Below are positions 1-7,410 of a stretch of DNA of 64,000 bases, in pieces. Both the position numbers and the translations under genes were made by a program. This stretch comes from Micromonospora echinospora (lineage in GTDB: Bacteria; Actinomycetota; Actinomycetes; Mycobacteriales; Micromonosporaceae). Below the pieces are notes generated by a model. The model ran no database searches. It worked only from the letters and a program-made list of their open reading frames with translations, and was not told where the DNA came from. Each line of letters starts with the position of its first letter. Position 1 is the stretch's first letter. Where the stretch lies: the NCBI RefSeq assembly GCF_014203425.1, contig NZ_JACHJC010000001.1:496001-560000 (forward strand), written 5' to 3'.

Positions 1-1
1 C

Positions 2-337
2 ACGTACACCCGCTCCCGGCACGGCCTGGTCATGGTCAGCGAGTACGTCTCGTGGTCACCGCCGACGAACGTCGGCATGAAGATGGTGCGCGGGCCGTGG
101 TTCTTCGAGCGGTTCGGCGGCGGCTGGCGCTTCGCGCCCGGCCCCGAGCCCGGCACCACGATCGCGACCTGGCGGTACAACTTCCGCTGCCGGCCGGCGT
201 TCCTGCGCCCGGTGGCCGAGCGGATCGGGGTGTGGCTGCTCGGGCGCGACATCCGCCGCCGGATCGCCGGGTACGCGGCCGGCTGCGCCGACCCGGAGGT
301 GCTGGCCGCCGCCCGCCAGTCGCTCGCCGGCGACTGA
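2..337 (+). CDS. SRPBCC/polyketide-cyclase-like protein, C-terminal part
   Basis: Only the 3' end of the gene is present; the reading frame is open to the left edge, so the true start lies outside the window. The visible 111 residues include a Trp- and Phe-rich stretch (GPWFFERFGGGWRFAPG) followed by a segment reading TIATWRYNFRCRPAFLRP and an Arg/Ala-rich C-terminal helix. This pattern is what one sees at the end of SRPBCC (START-like, hydrophobic-pocket) proteins, which bind lipids or polyketide-like ligands. The family call is moderate; substrate and role cannot be inferred. It is followed 7 bp later by a convergent small gene. Confidence 0.55.
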   Translation, partial: TYTRSRHGLVMVSEYVSWSPPTNVGMKMVRGPWFFERFGGGWRFAPGPEPGTTIATWRYNFRCRPAFLRPVAERIGVWLLGRDIRRRIAGYAAGCADPEVLAAARQSLAGD

Positions 338-344
338 TCCGGCG

Positions 345-602
345 TCAGGCGGTACGGCGCATCGCCGCGTAGACGGTGTGCCCGTCGCCGACGCTCGTCA
401 TGGTGACCAGCTCCCAGCCGTAGTTGGACAGGTGCTCCACCGCCTCCATCAGCGGCTGGAACGCCCGGCGACCCCAGGCGTTGTTCGCCCGGACCAGCAG
501 GTGCCGGTGTGGATAGGCGCGCAGGTCGACCTGGCCGCCGAGGACGGCATCGGCGGCGACGACCCGTTCCTGGGCGAGCTGCTGCGGGGGGATGAGATTC
601 AT
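345..602 (-). CDS. small conserved protein of unknown function (DUF4177-like)
   Basis: An 85-residue protein starting at an ATG that reads MNLIPPQQLAQERVVAADAV. An upstream in-frame ATG would add 17 Arg/Pro-rich residues and is less likely. It contains VEHLSNYGWELVTMTSVGDG; the aromatic-x-WELV pattern resembles DUF4177-type small proteins, whose function is unknown. It is convergent with the SRPBCC gene and divergent from the flavin-reductase-like gene, so its promoter must lie within about 50 bp of the next gene's start, beside the parS-like site. No catalytic motif is visible. Confidence 0.55.
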   Translation of the reverse strand: MNLIPPQQLAQERVVAADAVLGGQVDLRAYPHRHLLVRANNAWGRRAFQPLMEAVEHLSNYGWELVTMTSVGDGHTVYAAMRRTA

Positions 603-654
603 GCCCGGCAGGGTAGGGCGTTCCGTCGGACCTCGCCCGGCAACGGACGGCACA

Positions 655-1188
655 ATGTTTCACGTGAATCCAGAGCCGGGCGCCCAGATCCATTCCACCG
701 ATCCGTTCGCGGCGCCGGCCGGGCAACGCTCGCCGGTACGACGGCTGCGCGGCCGGCTGGCCGCTCCGGTGACGCTCTGGACCGCGCCCGGGCCGGCCGG
801 GCTGACCGTGTCGTCCACGCTCGTGGCCGAGGGGGAGCCGGCCCGGCTGCTCGGGCTGATTGATCCGGAGTCGGACCTGTGGGCCGCGGTCGAGGAGGCC
901 GGGCGGTTCGCGGTCGCCCCGCTGGGCCCGCGCCACCGGCAGCTCGCCGACCGCTTCGCCGGCCTGTTCCCGTCGCCCGGCGGTCTGTTCGCCCTCGACG
1001 CCTGGACCGAGACGCCGTACGGGCCGGTGCCGGCGGACGCCGGCGGGTGGGCGGGGTGCCGGCTCGACACCGCCCGCGAGTACGGCTGGGGCCTGCTGGT
1101 CGAGGCCACCATCGAGTCGGTGGACCTCCCCGCGGACACCCTCCCCTTGCTGCACTACCGCGGCCGCTACCGCGAGCTGACCGACTGA
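655..1188 (+). CDS. flavin-reductase-like FMN-binding protein
   Basis: A 177-residue protein (start ATG 655; GTG 664 is an alternative). The core runs APVTLWTAPGPAGLTVSS, then an acidic loop, GRFAVAPLGPRHRQLADRF, and ends with LLHYRGRYREL. This resembles the split-barrel flavin reductase family that binds FMN and reduces free flavin with NAD(P)H: a start-of-barrel TVSS segment, a FAV-x-LG-x-x-H segment and a final HYRGRY segment. The protein is probably cytosolic. No partner monooxygenase is adjacent. A near-consensus parS sequence overlaps its first five codons, which constrains the N-terminal sequence. Function is inferred from family resemblance only. Confidence 0.6.
   Translation: MFHVNPEPGAQIHSTDPFAAPAGQRSPVRRLRGRLAAPVTLWTAPGPAGLTVSSTLVAEGEPARLLGLIDPESDLWAAVEEAGRFAVAPLGPRHRQLADRFAGLFPSPGGLFALDAWTETPYGPVPADAGGWAGCRLDTAREYGWGLLVEATIESVDLPADTLPLLHYRGRYRELTD
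656..671. promoter_or_regulatory. parS-like ParB-binding site
   Basis: TGTTTCACGTGAATCC matches 14 of 16 positions of the bacterial chromosomal parS consensus TGTTTCACGTGAAACA, including the full inner palindrome TTCACGTGAA. The two mismatches are at positions 14 and 16. ParB binding at parS organises origin-proximal DNA. The replication/ribosome block at the other end of the window is normally origin-proximal in actinobacteria, so a parS here is plausible. I found only this one copy of TTTCACGTGAA when reading the window. Confidence 0.5.
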
Positions 1189-1224
1189 CCCACCCCGCCC
1201 CGGTCGCGCCCCGGCCCGCCCCGG

Positions 1225-1268
1225 CCCGGCCCTGGCCCGGCCCTGGCCCGGCCCTGGCCCGGCCCTGG
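1225..1268. repeat. four tandem copies of an 11-bp unit
   Basis: The unit CCCGGCCCTGG repeats four times without error, with partial copies on both sides. It lies directly after the flavin-reductase-like gene in the 346-bp gap that ends at 1534. The period is not a multiple of three and it is not in a supported reading frame. It could be slippage-prone intergenic DNA; no function is evident. Confidence 0.9.
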
Positions 1269-1273
1269 CCGGT

Positions 1274-1330
1274 CGATCATGAGGTTGACCGTGTTCGGCG
1301 TCCGATTTGTCGCCGCCAACTTCATGATCG
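1274..1330. repeat. short interspersed inverted repeat (REP-like)
   Basis: The arms CGATCATGAGGTTG (1274-1287) and CAACTTCATGATCG (1317-1330) are inverted copies with one mismatch over 14 bp, separated by 29 bp. The arms are richer in A/T than the surroundings, which suggests a distinct origin. I recall similar GATCATGA-GTTG palindromes scattered between genes in Micromonosporaceae, but this needs a genome search. It could also act as a transcription terminator for the gene upstream. Confidence 0.6.
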
Positions 1331-1393
1331 TCGCTTGTCGGCGGGAGGGCGGCCGGAGGGCGGTGGGAGGAGGTCGGGGTGACCGGTTAGCGG

Positions 1394-1409
1394 AGTGATG
1401 TGGGTCACT
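1394..1409. promoter_or_regulatory. CRP/GlxR-type palindromic operator
   Basis: AGTGATGTGGGTCACT has perfect 5-bp arms (AGTGA/TCACT) separated by 6 bp and contains GTGA-N6-TCAC, the core recognised by cAMP-receptor-type regulators (consensus TGTGA-N6-TCACA). It lies about 80 bp upstream of a -10-like TACCGT (1488-1493) and 126 bp upstream of the DUF485/symporter operon. Acetate uptake genes are classic CRP/GlxR targets in other bacteria, which supports the reading. No footprint is implied. Confidence 0.5.
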
Positions 1410-1534
1410 CGGCGCAGCCGGGGCGCCGTTCGGCGCAGCCGTTCGCCGCCGGGCGGCGGAGCCTTCCCGGGCGGGGAGCGCGCTCTCTACCGTGCGCGAA
1501 ACTCCCCCACGCCTGCGAAGGTGGTGATCCACAG

Positions 1535-1903
1535 ATGTCCACGGACACACCCGCGTCCGCACCCGCCGAGTCGACGGCGGAACGGTACCTTGCCGTCCAG
1601 CGGTCCGACGAGTTCGCCGGGTTGCGGCGCGCGCTGCGCGGCTTCATCTTCCCGATGACCGTCGCGTTCTTCCTGTGGTACGCGCTCTACGTCATCCTCT
1701 CCGCGTACGCGCGGGGATTCATGGGCACGAAGCTGATCGGCAACATCAACGTCGCCCTGGTCTTCGGCCTGCTCCAGTTCGTCTCCACGTTTGTCATCGC
1801 CTGGCTCTACTCCCGGTTCGCCAACCGCCGGATCGACCCGGTCGCCGACCGGATCCGCGACGAGATGGGGGAGGTGACCCATGAACACGGTCCTCGCGGC
1901 TGA
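1535..1903 (+). CDS. DUF485 small membrane protein, symporter partner
   Basis: A 122-residue protein with a soluble N-terminus (about residues 1-35) and two hydrophobic helices at roughly 38-60 (FIFPMTVAFFLWYALYVILS) and 72-98, the standard DUF485 layout. DUF485 proteins are found next to acetate/monocarboxylate symporters of the ActP/MctC type and probably assist them in the cytoplasmic membrane. The start is ATG 1535, preceded by AAGGTGG. The 3' end overlaps the next gene by 23 bp, so the two are almost certainly co-transcribed and translationally coupled. Expression may be under a CRP-type regulator through the upstream palindrome. Confidence 0.88.
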   Translation: MSTDTPASAPAESTAERYLAVQRSDEFAGLRRALRGFIFPMTVAFFLWYALYVILSAYARGFMGTKLIGNINVALVFGLLQFVSTFVIAWLYSRFANRRIDPVADRIRDEMGEVTHEHGPRG

Positions 1904-3554
1904 GGCGGGCAGCACCACCGCCCGGAACCTCACCATCACGCTGTTCCTGGTCTTCGTCGCGATCACGCTGGCGATCACCGTCTGGGCCAGCCGGCAGACC
2001 AAGACCGCCACCGACTTCTACGCCGGCGGCCGGTCCTTCTCCGGTTTCCAGAACGGCATGGCGATCGGCGGCGACTACATGTCGGCGGCGTCCTTCCTGG
2101 GCATCGCCGGCATCATCGCGCTCTACGGCTACGACGGCTTCCTCTACTCGATCGGCTTCCTGGTCGCCTGGCTCGTGGCGCTGCTGCTCGTGGCCGAACT
2201 GCTGCGCAACTCCGGCCGGTACACGATGGCTGACGTACTGGCGTTCCGGATGCGGCAGCGGCCGGTCCGGACCGCGGCGGCGGTCTCCACCATCACCGTT
2301 TCGATCTTCTACCTGCTGGCCCAGATGGTCGGCGCCGGCGCGCTCGTCGCGCTGCTGCTCGGCATCAAGCCGGGCACCACCTTCCTCGGCATGGACGCCG
2401 ACACCGCCAAGGTCGCCACGATCATCATGGTCGGCGCCCTGATGATCATCTACGTGACGGTCGGCGGCATGAAGGGCACCACGTACGTGCAGATCGTCAA
2501 GGCGTTCCTGCTCATGGGCGGCGCGCTGGTGATGACGCTGCTGGTGCTCGCCAAGTACAAGTTCAACCTGTCGTCGCTGCTCGGCGACGCGGCCGACGCC
2601 TCGGGCAAGGGAGCGGCGTTCCTCGAACCCGGGCTGCGCTACGGCGTGGAGACGCCCGGCGACGCGCTGAAGACGTTCTACAGCAAGATGGACCTGCTCT
2701 CGCTGGGCATCGCGCTGGTCCTCGGCACGGCCGGCCTGCCGCACATCCTGATCCGCTTCTACACCGTGCCGACCGCGCGGGCGGCACGTAAGAGCGTGCT
2801 CTGGGCGATCGGCATCATCGGCTCGTTCTACCTGCTCACCCTGGCCCTCGGCTTCGGCGCGGCGGCGATCGTCGGCGGGCAGGCGATCACCGAGCAGGAC
2901 AAGGCCGGCAACACGGCCGCGCCACAGCTGGCCGAGGCGCTGGGCGTGGACTTCCTCGGCGGGAACCTGGGCGGCGCGACACTGCTGGCGATCATCGCGG
3001 CGGTCGCGTTCGCCACGATCCTCGCCGTGGTCGCCGGGTTGACGCTGGCGTCGTCGTCCAGCCTGGCGCACGACTTCTACGCCAACGTGATGAAGAAGGG
3101 TGAGGCGTCGGAGCGGCAGGAGGTGAACGTCGCCCGGATCTCCGCGCTGGGGATCGGCGCGGTCTCGATCGTCCTGTCGATCTTCGCGCAGAACCTGAAC
3201 GTGGCGTTCCTGGTAGCGCTGGCGTTCGCGGTCGCCGCCTCGGGCAACCTGCCGGCGATCCTCTACAGCCTGTTCTGGAAGCGGTTCAACACCTCCGGCG
3301 CGGTCTGGGCGATCTACGGCGGCCTGCTCTCCGCCGTGCTGCTGGTCTTCTTCTCGCCGGTCGTGTCCGGCGTGCCGACGGCGATGTTCCCCGACCACGA
3401 CTGGCACTGGTTCCCGCTGTCGAACCCGGGCATCATCTCGATCCCGTTCGGCTTCCTGTGCGGCTGGCTCGGCACGATCCTGTCCAAGGAGAGCGACGAG
3501 GAGAAGTACGCGGAGCTGGAGGTGCGCTCGCTCACCGGAGCCGGCGCGCACTGA
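1881..3554 (+). CDS. actP: cation/acetate-type sodium:solute symporter (ActP/MctC family)
   Basis: A 557-residue polytopic protein of the sodium:solute symporter family. It has about 13 hydrophobic helices and the family signature near the N-terminus (TDFYAGGRSFSGFQNGMAIG, then GDYMSAASFLGIAG). Later segments such as GTAGLPHILIRFYTVP and ASSSSLAHDFYANV are typical of ActP/MctC acetate, propionate and pyruvate transporters. It overlaps the DUF485 gene, as ActP genes commonly do. A GGGGAGG ribosome binding site precedes ATG 1881. The likely role is Na+- or H+-driven uptake of short monocarboxylates; the exact substrate is not decided by sequence. A strong hairpin follows the stop. Confidence 0.88.
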   Translation: MNTVLAAEAGSTTARNLTITLFLVFVAITLAITVWASRQTKTATDFYAGGRSFSGFQNGMAIGGDYMSAASFLGIAGIIALYGYDGFLYSIGFLVAWLVALLLVAELLRNSGRYTMADVLAFRMRQRPVRTAAAVSTITVSIFYLLAQMVGAGALVALLLGIKPGTTFLGMDADTAKVATIIMVGALMIIYVTVGGMKGTTYVQIVKAFLLMGGALVMTLLVLAKYKFNLSSLLGDAADASGKGAAFLEPGLRYGVETPGDALKTFYSKMDLLSLGIALVLGTAGLPHILIRFYTVPTARAARKSVLWAIGIIGSFYLLTLALGFGAAAIVGGQAITEQDKAGNTAAPQLAEALGVDFLGGNLGGATLLAIIAAVAFATILAVVAGLTLASSSSLAHDFYANVMKKGEASERQEVNVARISALGIGAVSIVLSIFAQNLNVAFLVALAFAVAASGNLPAILYSLFWKRFNTSGAVWAIYGGLLSAVLLVFFSPVVSGVPTAMFPDHDWHWFPLSNPGIISIPFGFLCGWLGTILSKESDEEKYAELEVRSLTGAGAH

Positions 3555-3566
3555 TCAGCACGTCGA

Positions 3567-3597
3567 GCGGGGCCCCTGCCGTACGCGGGGGCCCCGC
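3567..3597 (+). terminator. hairpin terminator after the symporter operon
   Basis: GCGGGGCCCC (3567-3576) pairs perfectly with GGGGCCCCGC (3588-3597) across an 11-nt loop. It lies 13 bp after the symporter stop and 24 bp before the epimerase start. There is no T-run, as is usual in high-GC actinobacteria. Confidence 0.75.
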
Positions 3598-3620
3598 CTC
3601 GCGTGTATAGGCTGACCGCC

Positions 3621-4598
3621 ATGAAGGTCGCTCCCCGCTTCGGTAGCGGACACCGCATCCTCGTCACCGGCGGCGCCGGTTTCGTCCCGTCCCACCTGGT
3701 CGACCGGCTCGTCGAGCGCGGCTGCACGGTCGTGGTGCTGGACAACTTCGTCACCGGGTCCAAGGAGAACGTGGCCCACCTGCTGGACAAGCCGACCTTC
3801 ACGCTCGTCGAGGCGGACATCTCCGACGGCCTGCCGCACCACCCGGCGATGACGGAGCGGTTCGACGCGATCCTGCACATGGCGTCCCCGGCCAGCCCCA
3901 CCGACTTCGAGAAGCTGCCGGTGGAGATCCTCCGGGTGGGCTCGGTCGCCACGCTGGCGCTGCTGGAGCGGGCCACCGACGACGGCGCGCGGTTCCTGAT
4001 GGCCTCCACCTCCGAGGCGTACGGCGACCCGAAGGAGCACCCGCAGCGGGAGACGTACTGGGGCAACGTCAACCCGATCGGCATCCGGAGCGTCTACGAC
4101 GAGGCGAAGCGCTTCTCCGAGGCGGCCACCATGGCCTACCACCGCAGCCGGGGCACCGACACCGCGATCGTGCGGATCTTCAACACGTACGGCCCGCGGA
4201 TGCGCCCGGACGACGGCCGGGCGATCCCGACCTTCATCTCCCAGGCGCTGCGCGGCGAGCCGATCACCGTGCACGGCACCGGCAACCAGACCCGCTCGAT
4301 CTGTTACGTCGACGATCTGGTGCGCGGAATCCTGCTGCTGCTCGACTCGACGCAGACCGGGCCGATCAACTGCGGCACCGAGCACGAGATGTCGATGCGG
4401 CAACTGGCCGAGACGATCGTGTCACTCACCGGAAGCACGTCCGAGGTGAGCTACATCACTCGCGCCTCGGACGACCCGGAGATGCGCCGTCCGGACCTGA
4501 CCCTCGCCCGCGAACTGCTTGGATATGAGCCGAGCGTCACGCCCGAAGACGGACTCGGGCGCACGATCGAGTACTTCCGCGGGCGGCTCGGGTACTGA
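3621..4598 (+). CDS. NAD-dependent sugar epimerase/decarboxylase (UDP-glucuronate decarboxylase-like)
   Basis: A 325-residue extended short-chain dehydrogenase. It has a Rossmann motif TGGAGFVPSHL near residue 17, a catalytic Tyr-x3-Lys in SVYDEAKRFSE, the GNVNPIGIRS segment and RIFNTYGPRM, and DDPEMRRPDLTLA near the C-terminus. The GNVNPIG/NTYGPRM combination is characteristic of UDP-glucuronate decarboxylase (UDP-xylose synthase), with dTDP-glucose 4,6-dehydratase as the next nearest relative. The start ATG 3621 follows TAGGCT by 7 nt with no Shine-Dalgarno, so the mRNA is probably leaderless. Its position before three LCP ligases suggests a role in supplying a nucleotide sugar for wall or exopolysaccharide; that link is inference. 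Confidence 0.75.
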   Translation: MKVAPRFGSGHRILVTGGAGFVPSHLVDRLVERGCTVVVLDNFVTGSKENVAHLLDKPTFTLVEADISDGLPHHPAMTERFDAILHMASPASPTDFEKLPVEILRVGSVATLALLERATDDGARFLMASTSEAYGDPKEHPQRETYWGNVNPIGIRSVYDEAKRFSEAATMAYHRSRGTDTAIVRIFNTYGPRMRPDDGRAIPTFISQALRGEPITVHGTGNQTRSICYVDDLVRGILLLLDSTQTGPINCGTEHEMSMRQLAETIVSLTGSTSEVSYITRASDDPEMRRPDLTLARELLGYEPSVTPEDGLGRTIEYFRGRLGY

Positions 4599-4671
4599 AC
4601 CCGCCCGGGACGCGGCTGACATCGGCGCGCGTCGAGGGCGTCGGTGGCCCGGCCGACCTACCCTCGGTTAC

Positions 4672-5919
4672 ATGTCAGCGACCTCGTCTGCCGGCGCCCC
4701 CTTCCCGCACCACCTGAACCGGGATGCGGGCCGCGCTTCGGTTCCCGGCTCCGGCCGGGGCGCCACCGGGCGCGCCCGCACCTCGGATGCCCGCTGGTAT
4801 CCCCCGCACGACGAGGCGCCCCGCTCGGGCCGTACCGGCGGTCCCGTGGGGCCGACCGGACCCGGCGGTCCGGGCGACGGCGGCCCGGGTGGTCCGGGCC
4901 GGCGCGGCCCCCGGCCCCGCTGGGGACGCATCGGCCTGGTGGCCGGTGTCGTGGTGCTGGTGCTGGCGCTGCTCGGCGGCCTCGGAGCCTGGTTCTACGC
5001 CCGCAACCTCGACGACGACCTGGCCCGTACGGACCCGTTCGCCGGGATCACCGGCGGGCGCCCGGCCAAGCAGGTCGACGGCGCGTTCAACATCCTGCTC
5101 GTGGGCAGCGACTCGCGGGACCCGGACGCCCCGGTCGACGGCTCCGGCAAGTGGCGCGCGGACACCGTGATCGTCATGCACATCCCGGCCGACCACAAGC
5201 GCGCCTACCTGGTCTCGGTGCCGCGTGACCTGTACGTGCCGATCCCGGAGAACGCCGGCGCGTCCTGCGACTCGGGTTCCCGCAACAAGATCAACGCGGC
5301 GTTCGCGTTCGGCGGCCTGCCGCTCGCGGTGAAGACCGTGGAGTGCTTCACCGACGTACGGATCGACCACGTCATGGCCATCGACTTCGGTGGCTTCAAG
5401 GAGGTCACCGACGCCCTGGGCGGGGTCGACCTCAAGGTGGAGCGGACCATCACCTCGATCCACAAGCCGTACCGGACGTTCACCAAGGGCGTGAACCACA
5501 TGAACGGCGCCGAGGCGCTGGACTGGGTCCGGCAGCGCAAGCAGTTCCCGGACGGCGACTTCGCCCGCATGCGGCATCAGCAGGAGTTCCTGAAGGCGCT
5601 GATGGACAAGGCGGCGAGCACCGGGACGCTCACCAACCCGAAGAAGCTGAACGACTTCCTCAAGGCGGTGACCGCCGCCGTCACGGTCGACCAGGGATTC
5701 TCGTTGACCGACATGGCAGTGCAGTTCCGCAGTCTGCGAGGCGAGAACCTCACGTTCGTCACCAGCCCGCACCTGGGCGGCCAGACCATCGATGGCCAGT
5801 CTGTGGTGGTCTCCGACCGGGAGAAGGCGCTGGCGATGTACAAGGCGATCGCCGCGGACCGGATGGCCGAGTGGATGCAGGCCAACCAGAAGGGTTCGGG
5901 CGACAGCGCCGGCGGCTGA
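4672..5919 (+). CDS. LytR-CpsA-Psr (LCP) cell-wall glycopolymer ligase, copy 1
   Basis: A 415-residue protein with a Gly/Pro-rich cytoplasmic tail (residues 1-83), one transmembrane helix (about 87-108) and an extracytoplasmic LCP domain. LCP marks seen are FNILLVGSDSR, KWRADTVIVMHI, YLVSVPRDLYV, RNKINAAFAFGG, and DWVRQRKQFPDGDFARMRHQ, which include the conserved Asp and Arg residues that bind the polyprenyl-pyrophosphate substrate. LCP enzymes transfer glycopolymers such as teichoic acid or arabinogalactan from the lipid carrier to peptidoglycan. The ATG at 4672 follows TACCCT by 8 nt. It is the first of three paralogues in a row, and there is no LytR_C tail. Confidence 0.88.
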   Translation: MSATSSAGAPFPHHLNRDAGRASVPGSGRGATGRARTSDARWYPPHDEAPRSGRTGGPVGPTGPGGPGDGGPGGPGRRGPRPRWGRIGLVAGVVVLVLALLGGLGAWFYARNLDDDLARTDPFAGITGGRPAKQVDGAFNILLVGSDSRDPDAPVDGSGKWRADTVIVMHIPADHKRAYLVSVPRDLYVPIPENAGASCDSGSRNKINAAFAFGGLPLAVKTVECFTDVRIDHVMAIDFGGFKEVTDALGGVDLKVERTITSIHKPYRTFTKGVNHMNGAEALDWVRQRKQFPDGDFARMRHQQEFLKALMDKAASTGTLTNPKKLNDFLKAVTAAVTVDQGFSLTDMAVQFRSLRGENLTFVTSPHLGGQTIDGQSVVVSDREKALAMYKAIAADRMAEWMQANQKGSGDSAGG

Positions 5920-6128
5920 CGGCAGCGCACGAACGACAGAGCCGGTGTCGCGCGTGAGAACCACGCCACCGCGGCGGCAAAACCGCCGACCGGCCCCTTA
6001 CCCCTGCCCGTTCGGCCACAACCGAGAACGTGGGCCGGTATTGATGGGAATTGCCGCCCTACGAGGTCGCGAGAACGGGAACATATACGTAAAGTGGTCC
6101 CGCCCCCGATCACCGAGCTGGAGCACGC

Positions 6129-7343
6129 ATGTCGGTCCAGACCAGCCGTCGCCCGCAGTCACCGGCACCCGGATCATCCGGGCGGGTCCCTCCGGTCATC
6201 CCCACACAGCCCGGTCCTGGCGGTCGCGGTTCCGGCGGTGGCAAGAAGAAGCGCACCAAGCGCAAGGACCCACTCTGGGCGAAGCTCACGCTGGTGCTCG
6301 GCGCCGTGCTGATGGTGACCAGTGGCGTCGCGATCGTCGGCAGCAAGGCGGTAATCGGCCAGGCCACCGACAACATCGCCCAGCGCAACCTGCTCGGCGG
6401 GGCCGGCAAGAGCGAGGCCGAGGGCGGCAACAGCCTCGAAGGCCCGATCGACATGCTGCTGCTCGGTGTGGACGCCCGCGAGCGCTGGGCCGCCGATGAC
6501 GTCCGGTCGGACACGATCATCATCCTGCACATCCCCGCCAGCCACGACCAGGCGTACCTGATCTCGATCCCCCGGGACACCGAGGCGCGTATCCCCGCGT
6601 TCGAGAAGAGCGGCTACAAGGGCGGCACCGACAAGATCAACGCGGCCTTCTTCCACGGCGCCCAGAACGGCGGCGGCTGGGAGGGCGGCGCCCAGTTGAT
6701 GGCCAAGACGATCAAGTCGATGACCGGGATCGGCTTCGACGGCGCCGCGATCATCAACTTCGGCGGCTTCAAGAGCGTGATCGACGCGCTCGGCTCGGTA
6801 CGCATCTGCGTGAGCCACGAGGTCAAGTCGCACCACATGTCGTACGTCGACGGCAAGGCGATGTGGAACGCGGACGCGAAGAAGACCGGCAAGCCGTACA
6901 AGGCAGTGGTGCACAAGAAGGGCTGCCGGGAGATGGAAGGCTGGGAGGCGCTCGACTACTCCCGCCAGCGCTACGGCCTGCCGAACAGCGACTACGACCG
7001 GCAGCAGAACCAGCAGCAGCTCATCAAGGCGATGGCCAAGAAGGCCACCGAGGGCGGCATGCTGACCAACCCGATCAAGCTCAACGCGCTGATGAAGGCG
7101 GCCGGCAAGGCGTTCGTCCTGGACACCGGCGGCGTACCGATCGCGGACTTCATCTTCACGCTCAAGAACCTCAACGGGAACGACCTGGTCACCCTGCGGA
7201 CCAACGGGGGGACGTTCGCCGGCAACAACAACGGCCGGGAGACGTTCAACGAGACGACCATGGACATGTTCCAGGCGGTCAAGAACGACAAGCTGGCCGA
7301 CTTCGTGATCTCCAACCCGGACGTCCTCTCCACCCGTAAATGA
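6129..7343 (+). CDS. LytR-CpsA-Psr (LCP) ligase, copy 2
   Basis: A 404-residue paralogue of the preceding gene. It has a Pro/Gly-rich N-terminus ending in KKKRTKRKD (a positive-inside anchor), one transmembrane helix at about residues 50-74, then the LCP domain: IDMLLLGVDARE, VRSDTIIILHIPA, YLISIPRDTEARIP, TDKINAAFFHG, and SRQRYGLPNSDYDRQQNQQQ. Compared with copy 1 it carries an extra insert (about residues 240-265, KAMWNADAKKTGKPYKAV), so the two probably handle different acceptors or polymers. A 209-bp spacer with an AT-rich patch (AACATATACGTAAAG near 6080) separates it from copy 1, so it may have its own promoter. Confidence 0.87.
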   Translation: MSVQTSRRPQSPAPGSSGRVPPVIPTQPGPGGRGSGGGKKKRTKRKDPLWAKLTLVLGAVLMVTSGVAIVGSKAVIGQATDNIAQRNLLGGAGKSEAEGGNSLEGPIDMLLLGVDARERWAADDVRSDTIIILHIPASHDQAYLISIPRDTEARIPAFEKSGYKGGTDKINAAFFHGAQNGGGWEGGAQLMAKTIKSMTGIGFDGAAIINFGGFKSVIDALGSVRICVSHEVKSHHMSYVDGKAMWNADAKKTGKPYKAVVHKKGCREMEGWEALDYSRQRYGLPNSDYDRQQNQQQLIKAMAKKATEGGMLTNPIKLNALMKAAGKAFVLDTGGVPIADFIFTLKNLNGNDLVTLRTNGGTFAGNNNGRETFNETTMDMFQAVKNDKLADFVISNPDVLSTRK

Positions 7344-7410
7344 CCTGCTGACCTGCGCGAAAGCGCCACCGGCCGGCCGATCCCCCCGTAGCCTGACGTG
7401 AGCGGGTCTC

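Larger units (their letters stand above)
1189..1534. other. 346-bp intergenic region: repeats, operator, promoter
   Basis: This gap has no supported gene. In order it holds the 11-bp tandem repeat, the REP-like inverted repeat, the CRP-type palindrome, two direct copies of CGGCGCAGCCG (1410-1420 and 1431-1441), a -10-like TACCGT (1488-1493), and a ribosome binding site (GAAGGTGG) just before the DUF485 start. The open frames crossing it are Arg/Pro-rich and look like non-coding GC-rich sequence. Confidence 0.7.

Noticed and set aside
1794..3551. 585-codon open frame on the minus strand opposite the symporter
   Set aside because: It is Arg/Glu/Gln-rich shadow translation of a well-supported symporter gene in GC-rich DNA; it has no recognisable domain.
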